Assembly (NCBI GenBank): GCA_001942045.1 | Contig: MSTD01000044.1 | Span: 1-48,252 of the forward strand | Reading direction: 5' to 3' | Origin: Mycolicibacterium porcinum | GTDB taxonomy: Bacteria > Actinomycetota > Actinomycetes > Mycobacteriales > Mycobacteriaceae | Length of the DNA: 48,252 nucleotides | Shown here: in pieces, positions 6,840-14,219 of the stretch | Numbering within the stretch: the first letter of the stretch is position 1 | Layout: each line of letters opens with the position of its first letter | Program-made: the position numbers and the translations under genes | Notes under the pieces: model-generated | Told to the model about the DNA's origin: nothing | Seen by the model: the letters and a program-made list of their open reading frames with translations, nothing else | Databases searched by the model: none

Positions 6840-8225
6840 CTAGTCCGGCCGGCCGACCCCGTCGGCCCACAGTCCCGGCCAGTTGCCGGCCACCTGCTTC
6901 GGGTAGCCGTTGTCCACCCGCGACGTCGCGATGTCGTACCGGATGTACTGCGACCCCTTGAAGAAATAGGCCTTGCGGTTGTTCCTGATCACCACGTGAT
7001 CGATGCCGCTTTCATATTCGACGGGCAGGTTGGGCGCCCAGTTGCCCTTGATCGGCTTGGGATAGCCCGCATCGACCTGATCGGTGGCGATGTCATAGCG
7101 CAGGTACTCCGAGCCCTTGAAGAAGTACGCCTTGCTGTTCGGCCACACCACGACCGCGTCGAACCCGTCCGGCCAGACCCCCGGCCAGCTCGCCGAGATG
7201 TCCATCGGATAGCCCGGATCCACCTTGTCGGTCGGAAGATCGAACCGGAGGTACCGGCTGCCCTTGAAGAAGTACGCCTTGCCGTTGGTCCACAACACGT
7301 CGGCGTCGACGCCGTCGGCGAAGTCGGCCGGGAACCCGGACCAGAATCCGGCGATCGGCAGCGGGTATCCGGGGTCGGTCTTTCCGGCCGCGTCGTCGAA
7401 CCGCGCATACTGCGATCCGTTGAAGAAGTACAACTTGCCGTTCGGCCACACCGAACTCGGTGAGACCGGGCCGGGGTACAGGCTGGCCGCGAACTGAGCG
7501 TCCAGGTTGTCGATGTCGGTTCCGCCCGGCACAGCGATCCCATCCGTCATGATCGACCCCGGCAGGTCGTAACACATGATCGAGTTCTCGTCGGTCTCGT
7601 TGGTGGCCGTCAGCGCCGAGACGTCGAACGGGGTCAGGACCTGCTCGATCACCTCCTCGCGCGACCACCCCTGCGTCGCCATGAAGAACGTGATGGCCTT
7701 TTCCCGGTCGATCCGGTCGACAATCGCCTTGCGCCGGTGCTCATGCGGGAAGCCGAGGGTGTGGCCCGTTTCGTGCCGCACCACCCGGTGAAACTCCGAC
7801 TCGGGCGTGTTCATCGTGAAGCCCTCGAGGTTCATGGTCGGTTCATTCGCCCCGGCGAGCAGGATGTCGGTACCGAGGTACGACCAGTAGCCGTCGTCGG
7901 CAACCCGCGCGATCCGCACCTGGGGGTCGACGTTGGAGGCCACGAACCGGACGTTGGCCCAGGCTCCCCAGGCGTTCATGTGGGCCAGGATCCGGCTCTG
8001 CAGATCCGCCGGCGGGGAGTCGAGGAAACCGACGGTGAGCCGGACACCACCGGCGTTCCAGCGCTTGTTGGTCATGATCGCCAGGTGCTCCCGCGACGGC
8101 ATGTCGTCCGGGGACAGCCCCGTGATGTTCGGCGCATTCGCCGGATTGACCTCGACGGCCGCCTCCGCGGAGGCGACCACTTTCTCGGCAGGCAACCCCT
8201 TGATCGTGCACGGTATGAATGTCAT
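6840..8225 (-). CDS. Zinc metalloprotease (metzincin, astacin-like) with four hemopexin repeats
   Basis: The catalytic domain (about residues 50-250 from ATG 8225) carries HETGHTLGFPHE (His151, Glu152, His155, His161), the extended metzincin zinc site with the following Glu of the astacin pattern, and a Met-turn SIMCY at Met217. From about 258 to the end there are four repeats of the form KAYFFKGS-x-YLRYD ending in GYP, typical hemopexin blades. This start is chosen over an ATG 24 codons upstream because GGAGGG lies six to eight bases before it. No classical signal peptide is visible, so secretion is uncertain. The animal matrix-metalloprotease layout (protease plus hemopexin) is striking, but bacterial examples with this arrangement are known in broad terms. 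It is the first gene of an operon with the aminotransferase and could cleave a peptide precursor; that is inference. Confidence 0.85.
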   Translation of the reverse strand: MTFIPCTIKGLPAEKVVASAEAAVEVNPANAPNITGLSPDDMPSREHLAIMTNKRWNAGGVRLTVGFLDSPPADLQSRILAHMNAWGAWANVRFVASNVDPQVRIARVADDGYWSYLGTDILLAGANEPTMNLEGFTMNTPESEFHRVVRHETGHTLGFPHEHRRKAIVDRIDREKAITFFMATQGWSREEVIEQVLTPFDVSALTATNETDENSIMCYDLPGSIMTDGIAVPGGTDIDNLDAQFAASLYPGPVSPSSVWPNGKLYFFNGSQYARFDDAAGKTDPGYPLPIAGFWSGFPADFADGVDADVLWTNGKAYFFKGSRYLRFDLPTDKVDPGYPMDISASWPGVWPDGFDAVVVWPNSKAYFFKGSEYLRYDIATDQVDAGYPKPIKGNWAPNLPVEYESGIDHVVIRNNRKAYFFKGSQYIRYDIATSRVDNGYPKQVAGNWPGLWADGVGRPD

Positions 8226-8513
8226 CGTCGTCCCTCCTTCGGTTCCGGGCGTGATCGGTGATACCGGCGAACGTAGGGCCGACCGGGGCATGGCCACACG
8301 AGTGGCCCGCTACCTGTATTCGATCGGGCCTGACCGGTGCGGAAAGCAGTGACTGAGCGCTGACACCGCGCGGCCGGACTTGTCCGCCGCACGGGTTCGA
8401 GTAGCGAACTACTCATGTCTTTTCCACCGCCGTGCTCAACAATCGACCTGTGTGTCAATCGCACACCGCGATCCGGTTGTGCACGGATCGCTCCACCGGC
8501 CACGGAGGACACG
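8226..8513. promoter_or_regulatory. Divergent intergenic region between metalloprotease and dioxygenase operons
   Basis: These 288 bases separate two divergently transcribed operons and must hold both promoters. The main visible element is GAGTAG-N4-CTACTC at 8399-8414, reported separately. The dioxygenase ribosome site GGAGG lies just inside its right end and the metalloprotease site GGAGGG at its left end. I could not pick convincing -10 and -35 pairs, and I see no further gene. Confidence 0.5.
8399..8414. promoter_or_regulatory. Inverted repeat GAGTAG-CGAA-CTACTC, candidate operator
   Basis: A perfect 6-bp inverted repeat with a four-base centre lies about 100 bases upstream of the dioxygenase start. 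Its core GTAGCGAACTAC followed by TCA recurs as GTAGCGCGCTAC followed by TCA upstream of the P450 gene at 24154. Two near-identical palindromes before two heme-enzyme genes 16 kb apart suggest one dimeric regulator. The LuxR-type protein encoded at 11613-14213 is a candidate; that is inference. Confidence 0.5.
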
Positions 8514-10376
8514 ATGGTGACGTCGGCGCGGCAGGCCCCGCAGACCATCGCCGCGGTCTGGTCCCGGTCCCGGTCGGTGACGGTCGCCCTCGCGGCCCGG
8601 CTGGCTCAGTGCCTCGACCAGTCGGTCGGCTGGGCCCGCCTGCCCAAGATCATCGGCCTGGCGGTGCTGATCGGACTGCGGCACCAGCTTCGGACGTCGA
8701 ATCTGTATGCCGCCGAACCTGCTCCGAACCCGCCTACGGGGCCCGTAGATCCCGGGAACTATCTGAGCGCCCGCACCCGCGACGGGTCCTACAACGATCT
8801 CGCCGATCCGACGATGGGTGCGGTGGGGTGCCGGTTCGGCCGCAACGTCCCACCCGAACACTCCTATCCGGAGTCCGCCCAGAAACTGCTCGACCCGAAC
8901 CCGCGGCTGATCAGCCGGACCCTGCTGACCCGCGACACGTTTCAGCCCGCCACCACGCTCAACCTGCTCGCCGCGGCGTGGATTCAGTTCGAGGTGCACG
9001 ACTGGTTCGCCCACGGCTCGGTCCCCACTCAGCCCTGGGTGGTGCCGCTGGCCGACGACGACCCATGGCCCGAGCGGCCGATGCGGGTCGAACGCACGCC
9101 GCCCGATCCGCGACCCAGTCCCGCCGGACCGCCGACCTTCGTCACGCAGGAGTCGCACTGGTGGGACGCCTCCCAGATCTACGGAACCACACCGGCATTC
9201 GCCAGGGCACTGCGCGCCCCGGAGCACGGCAAGCTGCGCATCGACGATGTGGGCCTGCCCCCGCCCGAGGTCGAGGCGACCGCCGACCTGACCGGTACCG
9301 CGGGAAACTTCTGGGTCGGCCTGGCGCTGCTGCACTCACTGTTCATGCGCGAGCACAACGCCATCTGCGACCGACTGGCCGCGGCCTATCCCTATCTGAC
9401 CGGCCAACAGCTCTATGACAAGGCCCGCCTGGTCAATTCCGCACTGATGGCCAAGATCCACACCGTGGACTGGACACCGGCCATCATCGCCCACCCGACG
9501 ACGGTGACCGCCATGCGCGTCAACTGGTTCGGGCTCCTCGGCGAGCGGTTGGGACCTCGGCTCCGGCAGCGCATCGGCCGGATCAGCACCAGCCCGCTGC
9601 TGCACGGCATCCCCGGCTCACCCACCACCCATCACGGTGTGCCGTACTCGTTGACCGAAGAGTTCGTCGCGGTGTACCGGATGCATCCGCTGATCCCCGA
9701 CGAGTTCACGTTCCGTTCGCTGGCCGACGACCACGTCGTCGCACAGCACGAGCTTCCCGAGTTGTCGGTACTCAACGTGCGGTCCCGGCTGTCCGAACAT
9801 CCGATGGCCGACCTGCTCTACTCCTTCGGTCGCGCCCATCCGGGGGCGTTGTCGCTGCACAACTTCCCCCGGCATCTGCAGCACATGCATCGCGTCGACG
9901 GCACCCCGATGGATCTGGCCACGATCGACCTGATCCGGTCCCGGGAGCGAGGTGTGCCGCGCTACAACGAGTTCCGCGAGTTGTTCCGGCTCAAACCCGT
10001 GAAGACCTTCGAGCAGCTGACCGGTGAGACGGCGCTGGCCGCCGAGCTTCGCGAGGTCTACGACGACGATGTGGACCTCGTCGACCTGATGATCGGTCTC
10101 TACGCCGAGCCCAAGCCACCCGGATTCGGCTTCAGCGACACCGCATTCCGCGTGTTCATCCTCATGGCCACCCGTCGGCTGGAGAGCGACCGCTTCTTCA
10201 CCACTGACTTCCGTGCGGAGACGTACACCGCAGCCGGCATGAACTGGGTGCGGGACAACGACATGCGCTCGGTGTTATTGCGCCACTTTCCCGAACTTTC
10301 CCCGGCCCTGGCCGGGGTTTCCAATCCCTTCGCTCCCTGGACCTCTGTCTCCCCCACCAGAAAGGCATCCGTATGA
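8514..10376 (+). CDS. Heme-dependent fatty acid dioxygenase (cyclooxygenase/alpha-dioxygenase type peroxidase family)
   Basis: The 620-aa product belongs to the animal heme peroxidase superfamily. QFEVHDWFAHG (His162) matches the distal-histidine block HDW of alpha-dioxygenases, and VYRMHPLIPDEF gives Tyr388-x2-His391, corresponding to the catalytic tyrosine and proximal heme histidine of cyclooxygenases and alpha-dioxygenases. SHWWDASQIYG and LFMREHNAICD are further family blocks. Such enzymes add oxygen to fatty acids to form hydroperoxides. A segment near 46-58 is hydrophobic and may sit at the membrane. ATG 8514 is chosen because GGAGG lies about seven bases upstream, although the frame is open back to 8415. 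The stop overlaps the start of the next gene by four bases (ATGA), so the product may be handed directly to the catalase-like partner. The exact substrate is unknown. Confidence 0.85.
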   Translation: MVTSARQAPQTIAAVWSRSRSVTVALAARLAQCLDQSVGWARLPKIIGLAVLIGLRHQLRTSNLYAAEPAPNPPTGPVDPGNYLSARTRDGSYNDLADPTMGAVGCRFGRNVPPEHSYPESAQKLLDPNPRLISRTLLTRDTFQPATTLNLLAAAWIQFEVHDWFAHGSVPTQPWVVPLADDDPWPERPMRVERTPPDPRPSPAGPPTFVTQESHWWDASQIYGTTPAFARALRAPEHGKLRIDDVGLPPPEVEATADLTGTAGNFWVGLALLHSLFMREHNAICDRLAAAYPYLTGQQLYDKARLVNSALMAKIHTVDWTPAIIAHPTTVTAMRVNWFGLLGERLGPRLRQRIGRISTSPLLHGIPGSPTTHHGVPYSLTEEFVAVYRMHPLIPDEFTFRSLADDHVVAQHELPELSVLNVRSRLSEHPMADLLYSFGRAHPGALSLHNFPRHLQHMHRVDGTPMDLATIDLIRSRERGVPRYNEFRELFRLKPVKTFEQLTGETALAAELREVYDDDVDLVDLMIGLYAEPKPPGFGFSDTAFRVFILMATRRLESDRFFTTDFRAETYTAAGMNWVRDNDMRSVLLRHFPELSPALAGVSNPFAPWTSVSPTRKASV

Positions 10377-11491
10377 CCGAAGCCATGGCCGCCGCCGACG
10401 TTCGTCGTATAGCGGAGAGTCTCAATCCAGTTCCGTACAGTCCAGGTCTCGAGCAGCCCAAGCCCGGCGAGGCGAAGGACATCGAGAAGATCGTCGAGTC
10501 CCTGCACAAGAACAACGAGCGCGCCTACAAGAAGTTCAAGCACGGACTGCGCGACGCACATGCCAAGAGCCACGCCATCTTGCGCGGTGAGCTCATCGTC
10601 AACCCGGACCTGCCCGATGTGCTCTCCCAGGGCATATTCGCCGAGGCACGCACCTACCCGGTGATCGCCCGTATCTCGACCACCTCGGGGGTGCTGCGCA
10701 GCGACAAGAACCGCGGCGTCCGCGGACTCGGCATCAAGGCCATCGGGGTGCACGGCGAGCGGGCCATGGCCGACGAGGAGAATGTCACGCAGGACTTCGT
10801 CCTGGTCACACACGAGGAATTTCTGTTCGCCGACGCGCACGCCTACCGCACGCTGGGGATGCTGAGCGCCACCCTGCTGGCCCGGCTGTCCGACAACGCG
10901 CTGTGGGTAGGCAGCGAAGTGCTCGGCGCGCTGAAGAAGATCGGCCTGCCGATACCGGAGAATCTAGCCGTCTTCGCCGCCCCCAACCGTCCCATTCTGG
11001 GCGAGACGTTCTACTCCTCAGCCCCGATTCGCTACGGCGACTATGTGGCCCGCTTCAAGTATGAACCGACCTCGCCAGAGGTGAAGGCGCTTGCCGATCA
11101 GTCCCTGCCGCGCAATCCCGGCCAGGACGAACACCGCGATCTGATCATGGCTTTCTTCGAAAAGCACTCTGCGGAGTACACATTCAGCGTGCAGCTGTGC
11201 CTCGACCCGAAGGAGATGCCGATCGAGGACGCCACACGCCCGTGGAACTCCCCGTACCTGCCCGTGGCCAAGGTGGTGTTCCCCGAGCAGAATCCGTACA
11301 GCGCACTGCGCCGCGCGTATGGCGACGACGTGTTGTCCTTCAACTCATGGCGCGGTCTGGAGGCGCACCGGCCGCTGGGCTCCATCAACCGGCTCAAACT
11401 CAAGGTGTACGAGGCCTCGAGCGACTTCCGGCACAAGATGAACCACATCGACCGGCACGAGCCCGCCGACATCTCCGAGCTTCCGGACTGA
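10373..11491 (+). CDS. Catalase-like heme protein (allene-oxide-synthase/hydroperoxide-metabolising type)
   Basis: The 372-aa protein is a small member of the catalase-related family, shorter than true catalases (about 480 aa or more). HAKSHAILRGEL (His67) fits the distal histidine region and PVIARISTTSG the following heme-contact strand. The C-terminal block GSINRLKLKVYEAS contains the probable axial Tyr346; the lysine four residues before it stands where catalases have arginine. Catalase-related proteins of this class include coral allene oxide synthase and mycobacterial peroxidase-like proteins that act on organic hydroperoxides. Four-base overlap with the dioxygenase gene implies tight coupling: the dioxygenase would make a fatty acid hydroperoxide and this protein would convert or remove it. 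The alternative, simple detoxification of peroxide, cannot be excluded. Confidence 0.8.
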   Translation: MTEAMAAADVRRIAESLNPVPYSPGLEQPKPGEAKDIEKIVESLHKNNERAYKKFKHGLRDAHAKSHAILRGELIVNPDLPDVLSQGIFAEARTYPVIARISTTSGVLRSDKNRGVRGLGIKAIGVHGERAMADEENVTQDFVLVTHEEFLFADAHAYRTLGMLSATLLARLSDNALWVGSEVLGALKKIGLPIPENLAVFAAPNRPILGETFYSSAPIRYGDYVARFKYEPTSPEVKALADQSLPRNPGQDEHRDLIMAFFEKHSAEYTFSVQLCLDPKEMPIEDATRPWNSPYLPVAKVVFPEQNPYSALRRAYGDDVLSFNSWRGLEAHRPLGSINRLKLKVYEASSDFRHKMNHIDRHEPADISELPD

Positions 11492-11598
11492 CGCCAGCGA
11501 ACAGGAAATACTTGCAATGGGAAGAACATTCGCCGCGACCGCCGACAGACACCGCGCCGTCGACCCCTTGTTCGGCAGCGTTCCGGGCCCACTGCCCC

Positions 11599-11604
11599 TA
11601 GACT
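11599..11604 (+). promoter_or_regulatory. Candidate -10 box of a leaderless promoter for the LuxR-type gene
   Basis: TAGACT fits the mycobacterial TANNNT -10 pattern. A start of transcription seven to nine bases downstream would fall on or next to ATG 11613, giving a leaderless mRNA, which is common in mycobacteria. No good -35 is seen, and no Shine-Dalgarno precedes that ATG, which fits the idea but does not prove it. Confidence 0.35.
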
Positions 11605-11612
11605 CAGGTTTC

Positions 11613-14213
11613 ATGCCTGGTCAGTGGCAGCTTTTGGACCGGCCCGCCGAGCACGAGGCCATTCGGGCCGCCCTCAGCGGGACGGACAGCTGCGGAGTCG
11701 TCCTCGTCGGAGCTGCCGGAGTCGGAAAGACCACGTTGGCGCGCACCGTCACCGCATCGTTGAGCCGGAAGGTGCACTGGACCGCCTGCACCGAGTCGTC
11801 GCGCAGCATCCCGCTCGGCGCGTTCGCCCACTGGGTGTCATCGTCGGGATCGCGAGACCCCATCGCCCTCATCGGATCGGCCCGCGAATCCCTTGTGGCT
11901 GACGGTGACACGATCGTCGGAATCGACGACGCGCATTTGCTGGACCAGCTCTCAGCGACGCTGTTGCACCAGATCGCGGTCGAGCGGTCGGGCCATGTGG
12001 TCGCCACCGTGCGCAGCGGCGAACCGGTACCCGACGCCGTCACCTCGCTGTGGAAGGACGGGTACCTGCAGCGCTTCGAACTCAGCCCGTTCACCAAGCA
12101 GCAGAGCATCGCCCTCATCGAAACCGTCCTCGGCGGAACGCTGGAAGGGCTCAGCGCCGACGTGATGTGGGAAACCTCCGGCGGAAACCCGCTGTTCTTG
12201 CGGAACATGGTCGAGGGCGCGGTCGACGCGGGCACGCTGACCAACGTCAACGGTGTGTGGCAGTTCCGTGGCCCCACCGTCATCCCTTCCGGGCTCGTCG
12301 AGTTGCTCGACGAGCGGCTGGCACACGCCGGCGAGGAAGTCCTGCACGCGTTGAAGCTGCTGGCACTGTGCGAACCACTCGACATCGACGCACTGGCCGA
12401 ACTCGCCGGGGAGGAGGCCGTCGATGCCGCCGAGATGCGCGGCCTGATCCGTATCGTCGCCGACGACGGCCAGATCAATGCCCGCTTCAGCCACCCGCTG
12501 TTCGGCGAGGTGGTCCGCCGCCGGGTCGGCACCGCGTCGGCCCGCAAGCTGCGCGGCCGGATCGCCAAGATCCTGCACGAACGCAACCTCGACACACCGG
12601 CCAGCCGAATCAAGTTGGCCGAGTTGGCCATCGAGAGCGATCAGGGAACCGACATCGAATTGCTGATCACCGCTGCCAAGGACGCGGTGTTCCTGTCGAA
12701 CCTCCCGCTCGGGGAGAAGCTGGCCCGCGCGGCCTTCGCCCATGGCGGCGGCCTCGGTGCGGCTGCCCTCCTGTCGCGCGCACTGTTGTGGCAGGGCCAT
12801 CCGGTGCAGGCCGACGCCATCCTCGAGCAGTTCTCCCCCGCCGACCTCAACGAGATGGAACTCGTGCAGTGGGGTATTCCGCGGCTGTCCAACCTGTTCT
12901 GGTCCATGGGCGACGTGACGCGGGCAGATCAGGTGCTCGCCCTCCTTCAGGAGCGGGTCACCCACCCCATCCTGAGGCTGATCATCGATGCGACCGGCGC
13001 GGGGATGGCCGTGCACCGGAACAAGATCCCCGAGGGACTCGAGATCGCCGAACGGGTGCTGGCAAACCCCGAGGCGCCCCGGCAGGCCGTGGATTTCGCG
13101 GCATTCGCGGCCGGCCTTTCGATGCCGTTGATCGGCCGCGGCGACGACTTCCTGCCCATCGCATCGCGGTGCCGCGCCGAACGCAAGACCGCCGACGGCA
13201 TGGTCCGGATCATGGTGTTCTACGGCGAGGTGCTGGCCCTTGCCTACACCGGCCGATTGGAGCTCGCCCAGCAGCGCGCCACGGAGTACGCCGAGTTCTC
13301 CTCGGCCGGCCAGTTCGCCGGCTGGGCGATCGCCAAGATCATGGACGGCGTCGCCGCCACCCACAGCGGCCGGTTCCGCGATGCCATCCTGGCGATCGAA
13401 CAAGCCCTGGCCGCACTCAACGCCGAGAGTTCCCTGCCCTGGCAGCTGCCCGGCAGGCTGCTACTGGTCCGTGCCTACGCCGCTGTCGGCAACCCGGCCG
13501 ATGCCGAGCGGGTGCTCGAGGACGCCAAGGAGCACTCGGGCGAATTCATGGCGCTGCACGAGCCGCTCCGGATGATCGCCAAGGCCTGGGTGGCCGCGGC
13601 CAAGGGGGGCCACCGTTCGGCGATCGATCTGGCCCGGGCGGCCGCGGACGCGGCGCATTCCTCCGGTCAGTACGCGGTCGAGGCGGAGGCCCTGCACACC
13701 GCGGCACGCTTCGGCGATCGCAGCGTGACCAGGCGGCTGCAGGACCTGGTCGACCGTGTGGACGGGCCCCTGCCCGCCCTGTTCGCCCGCCACGCGGCGG
13801 CGGTGGCGGCCGCCGACCCGGTCGCACTGGACAAGGCGGCCGCCGCGTTCGAGGAGGCCGGCCTGCTGCTGTCCGCGGCGGACGCCGCCGCCCAGGCCGT
13901 GCCGCTGCACGACAAAGCCGGACATCGCCGCAACAGCACCGAATCTGCCGCGCACGCACTGCAATTGGCGTCCCGGTGCGGCGGGGCGGCCACCCCGGCG
14001 ATCCGATCGGCCGCCCGCCCGCTGCCGGTCACCGCGCGCGAACGCGAGGTGGCCGGACTGGTGGCCCAGGGATTGTCGAACCGGGACATCGCCGAACGGC
14101 TGACCGTCTCGGTCCGCACGGTGGAAGGCCACATCTACCGAGCCTGCATCAAGCTCGGGGTGGCCGACCGCGACGAGCTGGCCAAGATCGTCTGGAACGA
14201 CTTGGGTCAATAA
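11613..14213 (+). CDS. LuxR-family transcriptional regulator with AAA ATPase domain (LAL-like)
   Basis: The 866-aa protein begins with a STAND/AAA-type nucleotide-binding domain: Walker A GAAGVGKT (33-40) and Walker B IVGIDDAH (101-108). A long helical, TPR-like middle follows, and a NarL/LuxR helix-turn-helix lies at 804-866 (LTVSVRTVEGHIYRACIKLG). Such proteins bind an inducer or partner through the middle and activate promoters on ATP binding. ATG 11613 is preferred because the family usually starts just before the equivalent of QWQLLDRPAEHEAI and because a -10 box lies at leaderless distance; ATG 11517 with AGGAAA upstream is an alternative that adds 32 residues. The gene follows the catalase-like gene on the same strand, so it may regulate that operon, perhaps through the inverted repeat at 8399. 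It ends six bases from the convergent nitrate reductase gene. Confidence 0.88.
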   Translation: MPGQWQLLDRPAEHEAIRAALSGTDSCGVVLVGAAGVGKTTLARTVTASLSRKVHWTACTESSRSIPLGAFAHWVSSSGSRDPIALIGSARESLVADGDTIVGIDDAHLLDQLSATLLHQIAVERSGHVVATVRSGEPVPDAVTSLWKDGYLQRFELSPFTKQQSIALIETVLGGTLEGLSADVMWETSGGNPLFLRNMVEGAVDAGTLTNVNGVWQFRGPTVIPSGLVELLDERLAHAGEEVLHALKLLALCEPLDIDALAELAGEEAVDAAEMRGLIRIVADDGQINARFSHPLFGEVVRRRVGTASARKLRGRIAKILHERNLDTPASRIKLAELAIESDQGTDIELLITAAKDAVFLSNLPLGEKLARAAFAHGGGLGAAALLSRALLWQGHPVQADAILEQFSPADLNEMELVQWGIPRLSNLFWSMGDVTRADQVLALLQERVTHPILRLIIDATGAGMAVHRNKIPEGLEIAERVLANPEAPRQAVDFAAFAAGLSMPLIGRGDDFLPIASRCRAERKTADGMVRIMVFYGEVLALAYTGRLELAQQRATEYAEFSSAGQFAGWAIAKIMDGVAATHSGRFRDAILAIEQALAALNAESSLPWQLPGRLLLVRAYAAVGNPADAERVLEDAKEHSGEFMALHEPLRMIAKAWVAAAKGGHRSAIDLARAAADAAHSSGQYAVEAEALHTAARFGDRSVTRRLQDLVDRVDGPLPALFARHAAAVAAADPVALDKAAAAFEEAGLLLSAADAAAQAVPLHDKAGHRRNSTESAAHALQLASRCGGAATPAIRSAARPLPVTAREREVAGLVAQGLSNRDIAERLTVSVRTVEGHIYRACIKLGVADRDELAKIVWNDLGQ

Positions 14214-14219
14214 CCGAGC

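Noticed and set aside
8415..8513. 33-codon upstream extension of the dioxygenase
   Set aside because: ATG 8415 touches the palindrome and lacks a ribosome site, while ATG 8514 has GGAGG at good spacing.
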